A stretch of DNA of 64,000 nt. It comes from Heliocidaris erythrogramma. Taxonomy: Eukaryota; Echinodermata; Echinoidea; Camarodonta; Echinometridae. Positions within the stretch are counted from its first letter, which is position 1; every line of letters starts with the position of its first letter. Under the pieces are notes generated by a model that did no database searches, was not told the DNA's origin, and worked only from the letters and a program-made list of their open reading frames with translations. Below, one piece after another: positions 35,213-44,427 of the stretch. The translations under genes and the position numbers were made by a program. The stretch covers positions 51,591,925 through 51,655,924 of the forward strand of contig CM046858.1 of the NCBI GenBank assembly GCA_025617745.1, read 5' to 3'.

Positions 35213-35706
35213 GTTTGGCAAAGTGAAGAAACCAGATTTGTAAGCCATGCACTGTAACCTTAGTTCTAGATTGTTGCTCATCGATTTATAAATGGAAAGA
35301 TTTTCATGAATATAGTTTATATTCATATGCCATGTTCATGATCAATATTTCAAAACTTGAATATCCAATTGTCTACAATAATTTCCTTCAGGAAGTATTT
35401 AATATTTTGTTTTGAAAACCCTCTGAAACTATCACAATAAAGCTTGATAAATTGATGTGCAACTGGACTTAAACTCTTTTGTATTATATGTCATAAAAGA
35501 TAAGTTTCAGTTTTCAAAATATACTTTGAAAAAGTATTCATCCACTCCCACTTTCAGTTTGTAAATCACACAGTTTTTTCACCCATTTTGTATGTAGTAG
35601 CCAGCTACTTCTCAGTATTGAGAACCAGGTGATGTTTGATGAAAAGGATAGTTGCTTGCTATATTTTTCATAATTATCACATTTTCTATCAAAGCATTAT
35701 TTCATG

Positions 35707-35712
35707 TTTATT
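35707..35712 (-). promoter_or_regulatory. Candidate poly(A) signal for A3
   Basis: AATAAA on the minus strand 55 bases after the A3 stop. Positional support only. The rest of the gap between A3 and C2 is AT-rich and shows nothing else. Confidence 0.45.
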
Positions 35713-35766
35713 TTGAAGGATGAAGACCATCCTTTTGTGCAGGAAGTCACATTGAAATTGTCACAT

Positions 35767-36885
35767 TCAATGTTGGTCTCTTGATAGATTGCTTCTATTC
35801 CGTAAGTTTTCTTTTTTATTTTGGTCTAGTTCTGGAGTTGTGCTCTTAGCTGTGACCTCATCACTCACTGATGTGCCCTGATTACTGAGAAGGTTCCTAA
35901 TAGCTTTGACATTGATGTGATTTCTGAAGGTGTTAGTAATAATCATAATGGAAATGCCCAATGTGTTAAGCAGTGTAAAGACAAGTATAATGGATAGTAC
36001 TAATCCAGATTCTTGGGGAGTAGAATCTACATAAACAGTCTTGAGATTGTCCGTTGCATTACCAGCATCCTTTGTAGATTGTTCATAGGATGTTTGGAAC
36101 ATCCCTTCATGATGTTTTGTTGTAGGGATGTTTCTTGATGACAGTGTACTAGATGAACACGGTTGAATATCAAGAATTTTTTCACTGCTCTCTGAGAAGT
36201 CTTTGACAAAGTCCTGGCAACTACACATGTCACTCTCCCGAAAAGTAGAGGAGCAACAGAATATGGGAATGGCCCTTCTTATCCAAATTGTTTGCATCAA
36301 AGTGGTTCTGTTCTGGATAGGTCTTGTCCATGGAGGCACCCTTTCACCATTTTGGTAGCATTCAATAACACCAAGATGGCTACCTATAGGTGCAGTACAT
36401 TGTAAGTGAGACCAAATTTCATTTGTTGTGTCAACATGACTGGGACCTAAAGCACAATCAACTTTACCTGGCGGAAAATCGATACTGAGGGCAACTTGTT
36501 TGGTACTTTCATCAAGGATTGCACCATCTTTGTAAACACTGCAGGTGTATGTACCTGCATCTTCTCGAGATACATTTTTTATTGTGATACGGACAAGAAA
36601 CAAATGAAATGATACACCAGAATGCTTCTTTATATCCACTGAAAAACGTTCATTTTGACCTGGGCTTAATCCTTTTTCTTCTTTTGCACCTTGTTTGTAA
36701 AAAGGTGGTCTATTTCCAAGTCTTATTTCTATATCTAGATCTTGCTTTTGATAGTAATGGAATAACATTTCTGCTTGGCCTCTCTCTGTAAAACGTAGAT
36801 GTAGAGAATTAATGAAGGAAATCCCTGTCAACAGGAAGATCACCGTGACTAGATTGTTTATACATTTTGCTTTAGATGTAGACAT
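35767..36885 (-). CDS. Type A immunoglobulin-like membrane protein A3
   Basis: Predicted 372-residue type I membrane protein, single exon. Signal peptide about 1-27. The V-like domain (about 28-137) has Phe42 at the B-strand Cys site (AEMLFHYY), SREDAGTYTCSVY with Cys115, and no core Trp. The second domain has cysteines 144, 163, 176, 210/211, 221 and 223, with VIECYQNG and IFCC. It shares PPWTRP(V/I)Q with A1 but not A2. The membrane span is about 294-318 and the tail about 50 residues, charged, unlike that of A1/A2. The start lies 148 bases after the B4 stop, a longer gap than in the other pairs and with an AATAAA inside it. Function unknown. Confidence 0.88.
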   Translation of the reverse strand: MSTSKAKCINNLVTVIFLLTGISFINSLHLRFTERGQAEMLFHYYQKQDLDIEIRLGNRPPFYKQGAKEEKGLSPGQNERFSVDIKKHSGVSFHLFLVRITIKNVSREDAGTYTCSVYKDGAILDESTKQVALSIDFPPGKVDCALGPSHVDTTNEIWSHLQCTAPIGSHLGVIECYQNGERVPPWTRPIQNRTTLMQTIWIRRAIPIFCCSSTFRESDMCSCQDFVKDFSESSEKILDIQPCSSSTLSSRNIPTTKHHEGMFQTSYEQSTKDAGNATDNLKTVYVDSTPQESGLVLSIILVFTLLNTLGISIMIITNTFRNHINVKAIRNLLSNQGTSVSDEVTAKSTTPELDQNKKENLRNRSNLSRDQH

Positions 36886-36960
36886 TTTGATACTCTTTCA
36901 GAAATAATAAGTTTTGGAAAGACTAAAAAGAAGTGTTTAGGCTTAGCAAACAGGTGATTT

Positions 36961-36966
36961 TTTATT
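36961..36966 (-). promoter_or_regulatory. Candidate poly(A) signal between B4 and A3
   Basis: AATAAA on the minus strand about 68 bases after the B4 stop and 75 bases before the A3 start. If used, B4 and A3 could be separate transcripts, in contrast with the other two pairs. Confidence 0.4.
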
Positions 36967-37033
36967 GAAGAATAATAAAGTACTCTATATTGTAGCGTGC
37001 TTCCACAAATCAATTCGCTATATTGGATTTTGT

Positions 37034-38020
37034 TTAATTAGTATTTCTAAAGATTATCAATGCTCCACAAGCTACTGCAAGAGTGATTGTTGCAATGACA
37101 TGCAGTCTGTAAGAAGAAGAAAAGAGTTCAGTTGTACAGTCCCGTTGGTCTTCTTGTATTAAATGTGTTGCTTGTGTGATTAGAGTGGGAGCTCCTGACT
37201 CGTCTTTACCTGATGTGCTTATATTTGCTGCTCTGCTTACTGTTTTGAGAGATGCTGTTGTAGTTAATTTATCTCCTTCCTCAGGAGCATGTGACGTAAG
37301 GTGCCAGGAATGAAAATCGTTGCAGTCCTGTATGCTCTTGGTAAATTTATTGCTGACTGAACAACAACTTAGGTTTTGTTTTTTATCCAGCCAGAAAGTA
37401 GCAGTGAAGATGTGATGCCCAGTTATGTGTAGTGGTGTGTGTATACTGGTGTAGTCATCAGCATTTGAATAACATAATGCATTTGCTGTTGGGAAGCCGT
37501 TTGTAGCGCTGCACTGAAGAACTGAGAGGTTAAAAGCATTTGCTGCTTCAAGGGGCACCTCATCCTTGTTCATCCAGCTACAATCAGCAAGTGTAGGAGG
37601 GTGGTATATGAGAAGATTTGTTGTCTGTATTGTTTCAGATGCATTTTGTGGGCAAGTGAATATACATTTGTATTTACCTTTGTCTCCTCTCTCTACGTTC
37701 TTTATAATCAGTGAAATTCCTAAATATCCAAATGCAAACTGAACATGCACCAAAGTTCTCAGCAGTTTGTCATAGGGGAACGTGTGGGAAAAGATTTCTC
37801 TTCCGTTGTCATTAAAAATTACTCCTTTGTAAAAAAGTGTGTAGGCACAATTCTCTGAATCGACAGGTGCATTGAACAATAGAATTGCCTCCACAGTTTC
37901 ATCAAGGGTTATTGTGTGTCTCTGATGAAGAGATGCACTAGGTGATGCAGATTTCAGGTGATTCCAAAGTACCAGTAGAAGAAGCAGTGAATCTCTGCAT
38001 TCCCTAGCCACTCCTCTCAT
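37034..38020 (-). CDS. Type B immunoglobulin-like membrane protein B4
   Basis: Predicted 328-residue type I membrane protein, single exon. Signal peptide about 1-27. The V-like domain has Cys58 (SENCAY), Cys119 and Cys123 (KYKCIFTC). The second domain has cysteines 147, 170, 183, 219/220 and 233, with ALCYSN at the core Trp site and LSCC on the F-strand. The stalk is Thr/Ser-rich, the membrane span about 306-324 and the tail only a few residues (FRNTN). It is the first gene of the third B-A pair and lies downstream of C3 by about 21 kb of mobile-element DNA. Function is unknown; its V-like cysteine pattern matches B2 and B3. Confidence 0.86.
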   Translation of the reverse strand: MRGVARECRDSLLLLLVLWNHLKSASPSASLHQRHTITLDETVEAILLFNAPVDSENCAYTLFYKGVIFNDNGREIFSHTFPYDKLLRTLVHVQFAFGYLGISLIIKNVERGDKGKYKCIFTCPQNASETIQTTNLLIYHPPTLADCSWMNKDEVPLEAANAFNLSVLQCSATNGFPTANALCYSNADDYTSIHTPLHITGHHIFTATFWLDKKQNLSCCSVSNKFTKSIQDCNDFHSWHLTSHAPEEGDKLTTTASLKTVSRAANISTSGKDESGAPTLITQATHLIQEDQRDCTTELFSSSYRLHVIATITLAVACGALIIFRNTN

Positions 38021-39140
38021 GATGAAGACATATGTCAGGCATTTTACGAAGCATCATTTTCCATGGTGTCAGAAATGGACATGGATTTAGATGCTTATTC
38101 CTCTGTGAAAAGACTTCAGACACTGTGAAAAGACAGCAACATACATATAAAAGAGAACAAGCACAATTGTAGATAGGCAAGTCTAAGCTGTTTTGTTTCC
38201 AATTCATATCGACCACATTTGATGTTAGTATGTTTGATGACTGTATCAAGCTTATCTTGGGTCAGAAATAATATCAAATAAAATGATATTTTTATATTAC
38301 TTTATGTTCACAATTCCATAATACAATTCAATTTGTTTGAAGAAGATAAAAAAAGACAAACTGTATTAGATAATCTTACTAGGTTTAAGGTGGTTCTTAA
38401 GTTGTTTTGTGACACTCCAGTATATATTCTAGATTTCTTCCCGTTCAGTGGCTCTTACCTACAGTTCGTAAACACATCAACAAGAACAAACATGTAAACA
38501 ATTCATGGTTTCATTGTTTATTCCCCCCAAATTAAAAAAGGTCTATATCTATACCTTTAGTCCTTGATATTATAATGAATAATTCGTAGTCTTACCTAAT
38601 ACAGAATCTTAAATCCTTTCCCGAGGTGATGTAGTGGAAATCACAGATCTTTCAGTTGGTGATTATGCGAGACTGAAACACACGCCAAGTCTTCTTTTAT
38701 CTTCTAAGGTTGATGAACTTACCATGGGTTGAAGGCATGTCACTTTTAAAAGAAATGAGTAAAACATGGACTGTATGGTTATTTTTTTTTCTTTTATCAC
38801 TAGCCTACAAGGTTCAGTTGATTTAAAGTTAGTGGTATTTTGTAGGCAATTTGTGTATCATGAACATTTTGATAAATATGTTCAAATTCAGGGCTGTCAA
38901 CTTTGGGGAACTGCTTGCAGGGAGATTTGTTTCTTTTTTTCTCCCGCCTGCCCTCCAAAAATTGCTCAGTCGGGGGGGGGGGGGGGGGAATTGGAACCTT
39001 TAAAGGCAAGATATAAGAGGGGCTGGTATCACCCCAACCCGCCCCCCCCCATTGCCCCCATTTGCGTATTTGGCTTGCGTATACCCAATAAAGCGCAATG
39101 AAACGTGCTTACTACATACTCAATTTACTGCTATAAATCA
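38021..39140. other. Intergenic upstream of B4; G-tract
   Basis: The 5' flank of B4-A3. Contains a G homopolymer near 38972-38988 and C/G-rich sequence to 39060. Open frames have no recognisable domain. Confidence 0.5.
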
Positions 39141-39703
39141 TATATACCTACCTATTCTGCTAGTCTCTTGACTACGCTACCTGATCAAGAACTTTAACAC
39201 AAAAGAGTCAAAATATTGTGCGCACCCCCCATAGCCCATTGTTATCCCCGCAAGAATACGCAACGGCCATCTTCCTCTTTCTTGCTCGCTCACTCCTGTC
39301 GAGTTAGGTTATCCAGTCACAGCGCTCATGAATTCAGGTCTTTTTGTATCTTTTCAGCACGCCTACATGCCCTAAAAAAGCACTATTTTGTACTTATTTT
39401 CGTTCTAGATTATACAACTTTTGTGTTTTTGTGTCACTTTTTGCCTATTGCAAGGATTTTTCTTGTTCCTTTCTAGGCAGTTATTTTCCTTTTAGCGACC
39501 AGCCCCATGTAGTTTTTTCTGTGTGTCTTGCTGGTGTTTCCGTTTGCCCGATCCTGTTGTTACATTTCGGTGTTTGTACGGTGTTTGTACGGTGTTTGTA
39601 TGTATGAAATTGTGCATATCCCCAAATTTAATTTTAATTACCTGCCTTTCAGAATATTCATATATTTGTATATATTTCTATTGTCTGTTTTTGTTGCAGC
39701 AAT

Positions 39704-40865
39704 ATGAGTTCGGAAGAAGATGGTGTTAGGTCACGGAGACCTGCTTCTTCCGAAGAGTCGTCTAGCAAGACGACTCGGCCTTCCAGACCTCCCCCTAGTA
39801 CTTTCGTACCTGGGGGGGGGGGGGCCAGGAGGGCTGCAGGTAAGTTGCCCAGTTAGCCCGCAGAGATTGCCAACCTCGGAGCGGGTGGCTTTAGTTGAGT
39901 TAGGGACGTCAACCCCGTGGCTTCGGGGTGGCTTCGTCGCTCCGACCAGAAGGGGGGACGTCTGTTTCCTGGCCTTGCTCTAAGCCGCCATGTTGGTCTG
40001 GGTTCACATGCCCTAGCCCCCGGTTTTAACCATATGGGGGAACGAGTGCTACCCGGGCTGTTGCATTTGCCAGCTCATGGGAAGACTCGAGCACCAGGTG
40101 TCGGCGCCCGAGTGCGCGACGACTGGTGCCCTCCTTTTGCCGCCCACAGGTGGAGCCACAGTGCTTTCACATGTAAATAGTGCTTGGGCGAACACTGGGA
40201 CGAACACTGGGACCTCGTCCAAGTCTGTCCTTGCACTTGGCGCCCCGAGCGCCCACCCCATGGCTGTAGCCTCTAGTTGCTTGGCTAGTGCCGGTAGTGT
40301 GTGCATGATTTTGGGTACAGACCCTCAGCACACCTCTTCCCTAGAGGGAGGCGGGCATCCCTCTGTTGAGATTTTGGTTCGCGATTCCGAATTTGTTTCA
40401 GAAAACCCCCCGAAGTCTGTCAAATGCCCCAAGAAGCTGGTTGAAGCTTCGGCTCTTGTCGAGCCAGCCAAAAAGAAGCCTAGGAAGGACGCATCTAAAG
40501 GGGCTAAGAAAAGCAAGGAGTTGCCTGCTACTGCCCCGTCTGATCCTTCTCGATCTGAGCTACTCGGCATGATGCGAGTGGTTGCTCAGCGGCAGGGCTG
40601 GTCCGTCTTACCAGATACCGCAGCCCCTGCTTCTACCCCTCTTCAGGGCTTCCTTAGCTCGGCCGTGTGCTCTCGAACCTCCCTTGTCTGTGCCCGGGTC
40701 TTTCTGGGTTCCTCCACCCGTGTCCCTTGGGGCTCCGCCCCGCCTGATCCTTTAATAGTGCGCTGGCCTTCGCCCCATTCTATTCGACTGTTTCGCATAA
40801 GGCTAAGCCTAGTTTTTGATGGTCTTTCCCGAGCGCTTGTTCACTCAGACATGGTAGGTGGTTGA
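39704..40865 (+). pseudogene. Gag-like frame of the DIRS remnant
   Basis: The frame starting MSSEEDG near 39704 is low-complexity (Ser, Glu, Arg, Pro). A separate open frame at 40077-40865 carries on with KKPRKDASKGAKKSKE. The G-homopolymer around 39810-39824 lies between and may have shifted the frame. No catalytic motif is present; the gag assignment rests on composition and position before the RT. Confidence 0.5.
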
Positions 40866-41148
40866 CTTCAATGTTTTCTCCCGGCTTGGGAGGCCATCAA
40901 CGGAGACGTCTTTGTGCACTCCATAGTGCGCGATGGATTCTTCATAGATCTATCCGCCATCCTTCCCCCCCCCTCCCCGGAGGGGCCTTAAGATCTCGTT
41001 CACCTCCCATGTCTGCCCAGGCTCGTTGTCACGCTTCAACGGAGATCAAATCTCTGTTGAACAAAAGGGCTATAGAAAAGGTAGCAGAGCATCCGCGTCT
41101 TTCTCTTTCTCGATTTTTGTTATTCCCATGCGCTTGGGAAAACTCTGA

Positions 41149-41676
41149 TTGATTCTGAACTTGAAAAGGATAAACAAATTCATTCCTCCGGTACATTTTC
41201 GGATGGAAACTCTAGCATCTATTCTCCCGCTGATCAAGAGGAAGGATTACGCAATTTCTATAGATCTCAAAGATGCGTATTTCCATATCCCTATGCATCC
41301 CGCTTCAAGGGTCTGGATTCCAGTCCCAGTAGAAATCAAATCCTTTCTTTCCCGCTGGACAAACTATGCGTTTCTCGCATGGGGCAAGTCTTTCGTACCC
41401 CCATCCGTCGATTTCAGTTTCGACAGATGCCTCTCGGCTAGGGTGGGGCGGACATTGCAACGGCAGCACGGTTTCGGGGGACTGGTCTCATCTAGGGACT
41501 CTACCCCATATCAATGTCCTAGAATTTATGGAATTTATTTAACCCTGCTTCATTTCAGACGACGACTTCTCTGTCGTTCAGTTTTGATTCTCACAGACAA
41601 TGTCACGGTTGCGGCTTATATCAGTCGGCAGGGAGGCAATCGTTCTGCCACCCTAGTCAAGAGACTAGCAGAATAG
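41149..41676 (+). pseudogene. RT/RNase H fragment of the DIRS remnant
   Basis: 175 codons. The first part reads like RT fingers/palm with ISIDLKDAYFHIPMHPASR. The last part reads like RNase H with LTDNVTVAAYISRQGG and LVKRLAE. The region that should hold the RT catalytic aspartates and most of RNase H is missing, so it is inactive. The preceding frame (40862-41152) probably belongs to the same polyprotein. Confidence 0.75.
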
Positions 41677-41687
41677 GTAGGTATATA

Positions 41688-42127
41688 ATTAGATTCATCT
41701 AGTAAATAAGAAAATCAGTGCTGATTTATAAATACGCAGACTAGCGCACAGCCTGCGCTAGTTATAAAATCTTATGAACTATCGCAAGCAATCGCAGGTC
41801 ATATCACCTACGAGCGGATACAAGTGGCAACCAGTGAATGTGAGCAACAGCGAGCGACAGCGAGTGGCTTAACGCAGGTATACGCAATCATACGCACCTC
41901 TTTTTTGGAGCGTGCGTCACTGCCTATAACTGCGCAGTGAGATGCAACGAAACCAACTGGTGCGAGCGGCTAGCGATCAGCAAATGAACAAAAAACGAGC
42001 TACATACGCAAAGTGGCGAGCAAACTGCATATGGAAATGGTACTGCTATGAGCAACAGCGAGCTTTTGCATGGTAATAGGCAACTAGAGGCAACGAAGGG
42101 CATACGAGCTACCTACCAGCTAGATAT
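41688..42127. other. Intergenic, GCGAGC/CGCA-rich words, no gene seen
   Basis: Contains many short words such as CAACAGCGAGC and ATACGCA in loose repetition. This is the DNA into which the hAT-like element at 42136 inserted. Confidence 0.45.
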
Positions 42128-42238
42128 GCAATAGTAAGGCTCGACACTAACTGAAAATTTTGGTGGTCCAGTTGGTCCACCAAATTTGACTTATTTTCAT
42201 TTTTGGTGGACACACTCAATTTTGGTGGTCCACATTAA

Positions 42239-43144
42239 AGGAGAATTACGCTCAAAAATATAGATGATAGTGTTCAAAGGTGTTATTTATTCCTACTTGT
42301 TAGACTATATGGCTTCGCGTCAAAATATACGAGATCGATACGAATCAAGATTTTCTGAGCAAAATTTACATGTACCATCTGCTAGCAATATGTATCGTCT
42401 GCTAGCAGCAGATGGGGGCTGCCATTTTATTTATGTGTACAAGAAGATTTTCTTAATCCAAATGCTCAATTGCCTTTTTCAAAATTAAAAACCCATTTGA
42501 GATTAAAAATATAGAATTGATATGTCAATTTATTTTTAAACTGAAGATTTCCTTATATATTTCTGTTGAAAATCGATATTCGCTTAATAGAAATCTATTT
42601 TCTCGATACTGGACGTATGGGACGGAGCAAATTAATTCAAATTTTATGGATGCTTCTTCCCTGAGCATCTATAGCGGCAAACTATGCATTCACCTGCTTT
42701 CGAATAATAGACTTGAAAAGTCAGAATGCATGCTGCATATATTATGTTCTGCTCTGTTTAGCAAACCCAAGAAAATAGATTTTGTTAAGCAAAACCAGAC
42801 AATTTAAAGTATCATTATAAAGATTTAATTTTTATAATACATGTAAACACCCACTTTATATTTTTCGTCACATATGGGATTTTAGGTAATGAAGAAAATC
42901 AATTTAGGATTTGGATTCAAAATATCTTCCTGACTGGAACATTTCTCAATGGTTCATATACAACTCCAAATCAGCAAGAAAATGGCAGCCCCCATGTAAA
43001 TGAGTAGGAGACGATACCGGGTGTTGGAATATCTTTATTTATACCCTTTTCTGATATCTTATTAGAAAATGATTTAGGCCAATAAGTAGAAATATATTAC
43101 ACCTTCCAATATAAGTAAATTTGTAATCAGGGCTTAATTCTCCT
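42239..43144. mobile_element. TTAA-flanked TIR element nested in the hAT element
   Basis: AGGAGAATTA at the left and TAATTCTCCT at the right are flanked by TTAA (42235-42238 and 43145-43148). A second inverted segment lies inside: ATGGGGGCTGCCATTTT near 42410 and AAAATGGCAGCCCCCAT near 42980, with GTATCGTCT and AGACGATAC beside them. 906 bases, no transposase; piggyBac or Kolobok type by target site. Confidence 0.8.
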
Positions 43145-43275
43145 TTAAGTACATGAGATAAAGTAATAAATCGAGACTATGCTTCCGTAAGCTTCGGACG
43201 TGCCTATGCCCGCTTGAAATCAAAATGTGAGGAAAAAATCTCCGATTTTTTTTTTGTTTCTGGATATTTCAAGAC

Positions 43276-44427
43276 ATGAGTGGCTACAATTTTCGATCTA
43301 GATTTGACAGTTCAACTTCTTCGAGTCAAATTCAGGAAAAAACGAAGAAAATGGCTACAAAATCTTCAGTTTCGAGTTCGAAATCTACACAGCAACGCCC
43401 ACGGATTCGCAGCAGCCCTGGCGGGAATCCCTCTCATGTGACCGGTTTGCCCGCGGAATCCGCGCTATCTTCTGTGCCGGAATCTATGGACAATGACAAC
43501 GCCCAGTTTGATCTTGCCCAGATAATGGAACAGGTAATTGATCGTATGAACTCATTATTTAAGCAGCATTCTGATCAAATGCATGCTAAATTCGATGTCA
43601 TAATAGAGGATATTAGTGCTATAAAGCGAGAATTGGTCGAAACGAAAGGGGCTGTTATGCAGCTAGAAACATGTGTGAACATAAACGAAGCCAAGCTGAA
43701 AGATATCGAGAAAGAGACCATACCAAAGTTAAAAGAGGATATTGAAAAGAAAAATAAAGATTTGGAGGAGAAGATTATGTTGCTGGAATTACATGACAGA
43801 AAACAAAATTTATTGATCTATGGTGTTAATGAAACCCGAGGGGAAAACATTTACAACGCCGTCCGAGGAGTCTTCGCTCACTTTCTATCGCCCATGATAG
43901 CAGCAAAGGTTAGCATCGTCAATACCCATCGCCTACCAGCACCACCCCACGTCACCGACAAATCGGCCCCCCGCCCAATAATTGTGAAATTTGCTAACAT
44001 GCTAGATCGGGACAGCCTCCTAGCAGCTTTCGAGCAGCCACGCCGCAAGCCCAGCCATGGGGGTGCACATCCCAGCCACATGCCAAATGTTCCCGGCAGC
44101 GATACTTCATCGAATTCAACAATTTCCGCCAGCCAGGGCAGTTCTGATGCCGCGCAAAATTCTCCAACCGACAATCAGCAGCAGCAACAACGGACGGTTG
44201 CCGATGGCACTTGTTACGATCGAGTTACGATCCGTAGTGACCTCCCACCTTCCATGAAACGTGAGCGAGGCCGATTGGCTTCGCTAGCCTTCAAGCTACG
44301 AAAGGAGAAGAACTTGGCCACCCGAATAAGAATAGCTGGAACCAAGGTGTTCCTTCAGACACGTCCTGCAGGTTCCAGCGTCGGCGGCACCTCGGCGGCG
44401 TGGACCACGTACACTGGATCAGACTGA
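43276..44427 (+). CDS. LINE ORF1 protein, L1/CR1-type
   Basis: 383 residues. A Ser-rich N-terminus (1-70) precedes a heptad-rich coiled coil (about 80-172) and an RRM-like segment with NLLIYGVNE (about 178-186) and IVKFANMLDRDSLLAA. A Ser/Gln-rich insert and a basic C-terminal domain follow (RERGRLASLAFKLRKEKN). This is the layout of LINE ORF1 RNA-binding chaperones, which trimerise through the coiled coil and bind the element's RNA. The frame is intact. It lies 2.6 kb before ORF2, which is unusually far. Confidence 0.75.
   Translation: MSGYNFRSRFDSSTSSSQIQEKTKKMATKSSVSSSKSTQQRPRIRSSPGGNPSHVTGLPAESALSSVPESMDNDNAQFDLAQIMEQVIDRMNSLFKQHSDQMHAKFDVIIEDISAIKRELVETKGAVMQLETCVNINEAKLKDIEKETIPKLKEDIEKKNKDLEEKIMLLELHDRKQNLLIYGVNETRGENIYNAVRGVFAHFLSPMIAAKVSIVNTHRLPAPPHVTDKSAPRPIIVKFANMLDRDSLLAAFEQPRRKPSHGGAHPSHMPNVPGSDTSSNSTISASQGSSDAAQNSPTDNQQQQQRTVADGTCYDRVTIRSDLPPSMKRERGRLASLAFKLRKEKNLATRIRIAGTKVFLQTRPAGSSVGGTSAAWTTYTGSD

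Larger units (their letters stand above)
39141..41687 (+). mobile_element. Decayed DIRS-like tyrosine-recombinase retrotransposon
   Basis: A 34-base perfect inverted repeat (39141-39174 and 41654-41687) bounds the region; its core is CCTATTCTGCTAGTCTCTTG. Inside are a Ser/Pro/Lys-rich gag-like frame (starting about 39704 and continuing to 40865 with frame changes) and a reverse transcriptase/RNase H fragment. The motifs IDLKDAYFHIPMHP and LTDNVTVAAYISRQGG are typical of DIRS elements. The catalytic RT segment between them is deleted and frames are broken. No recombinase was seen. Confidence 0.75.

Noticed and set aside
43276..44427. LINE ORF1 considered as a host coiled-coil gene
   Set aside because: The coiled coil, RNP-like and basic C-terminal layout and its position before an endonuclease-RT frame fit a LINE ORF1.
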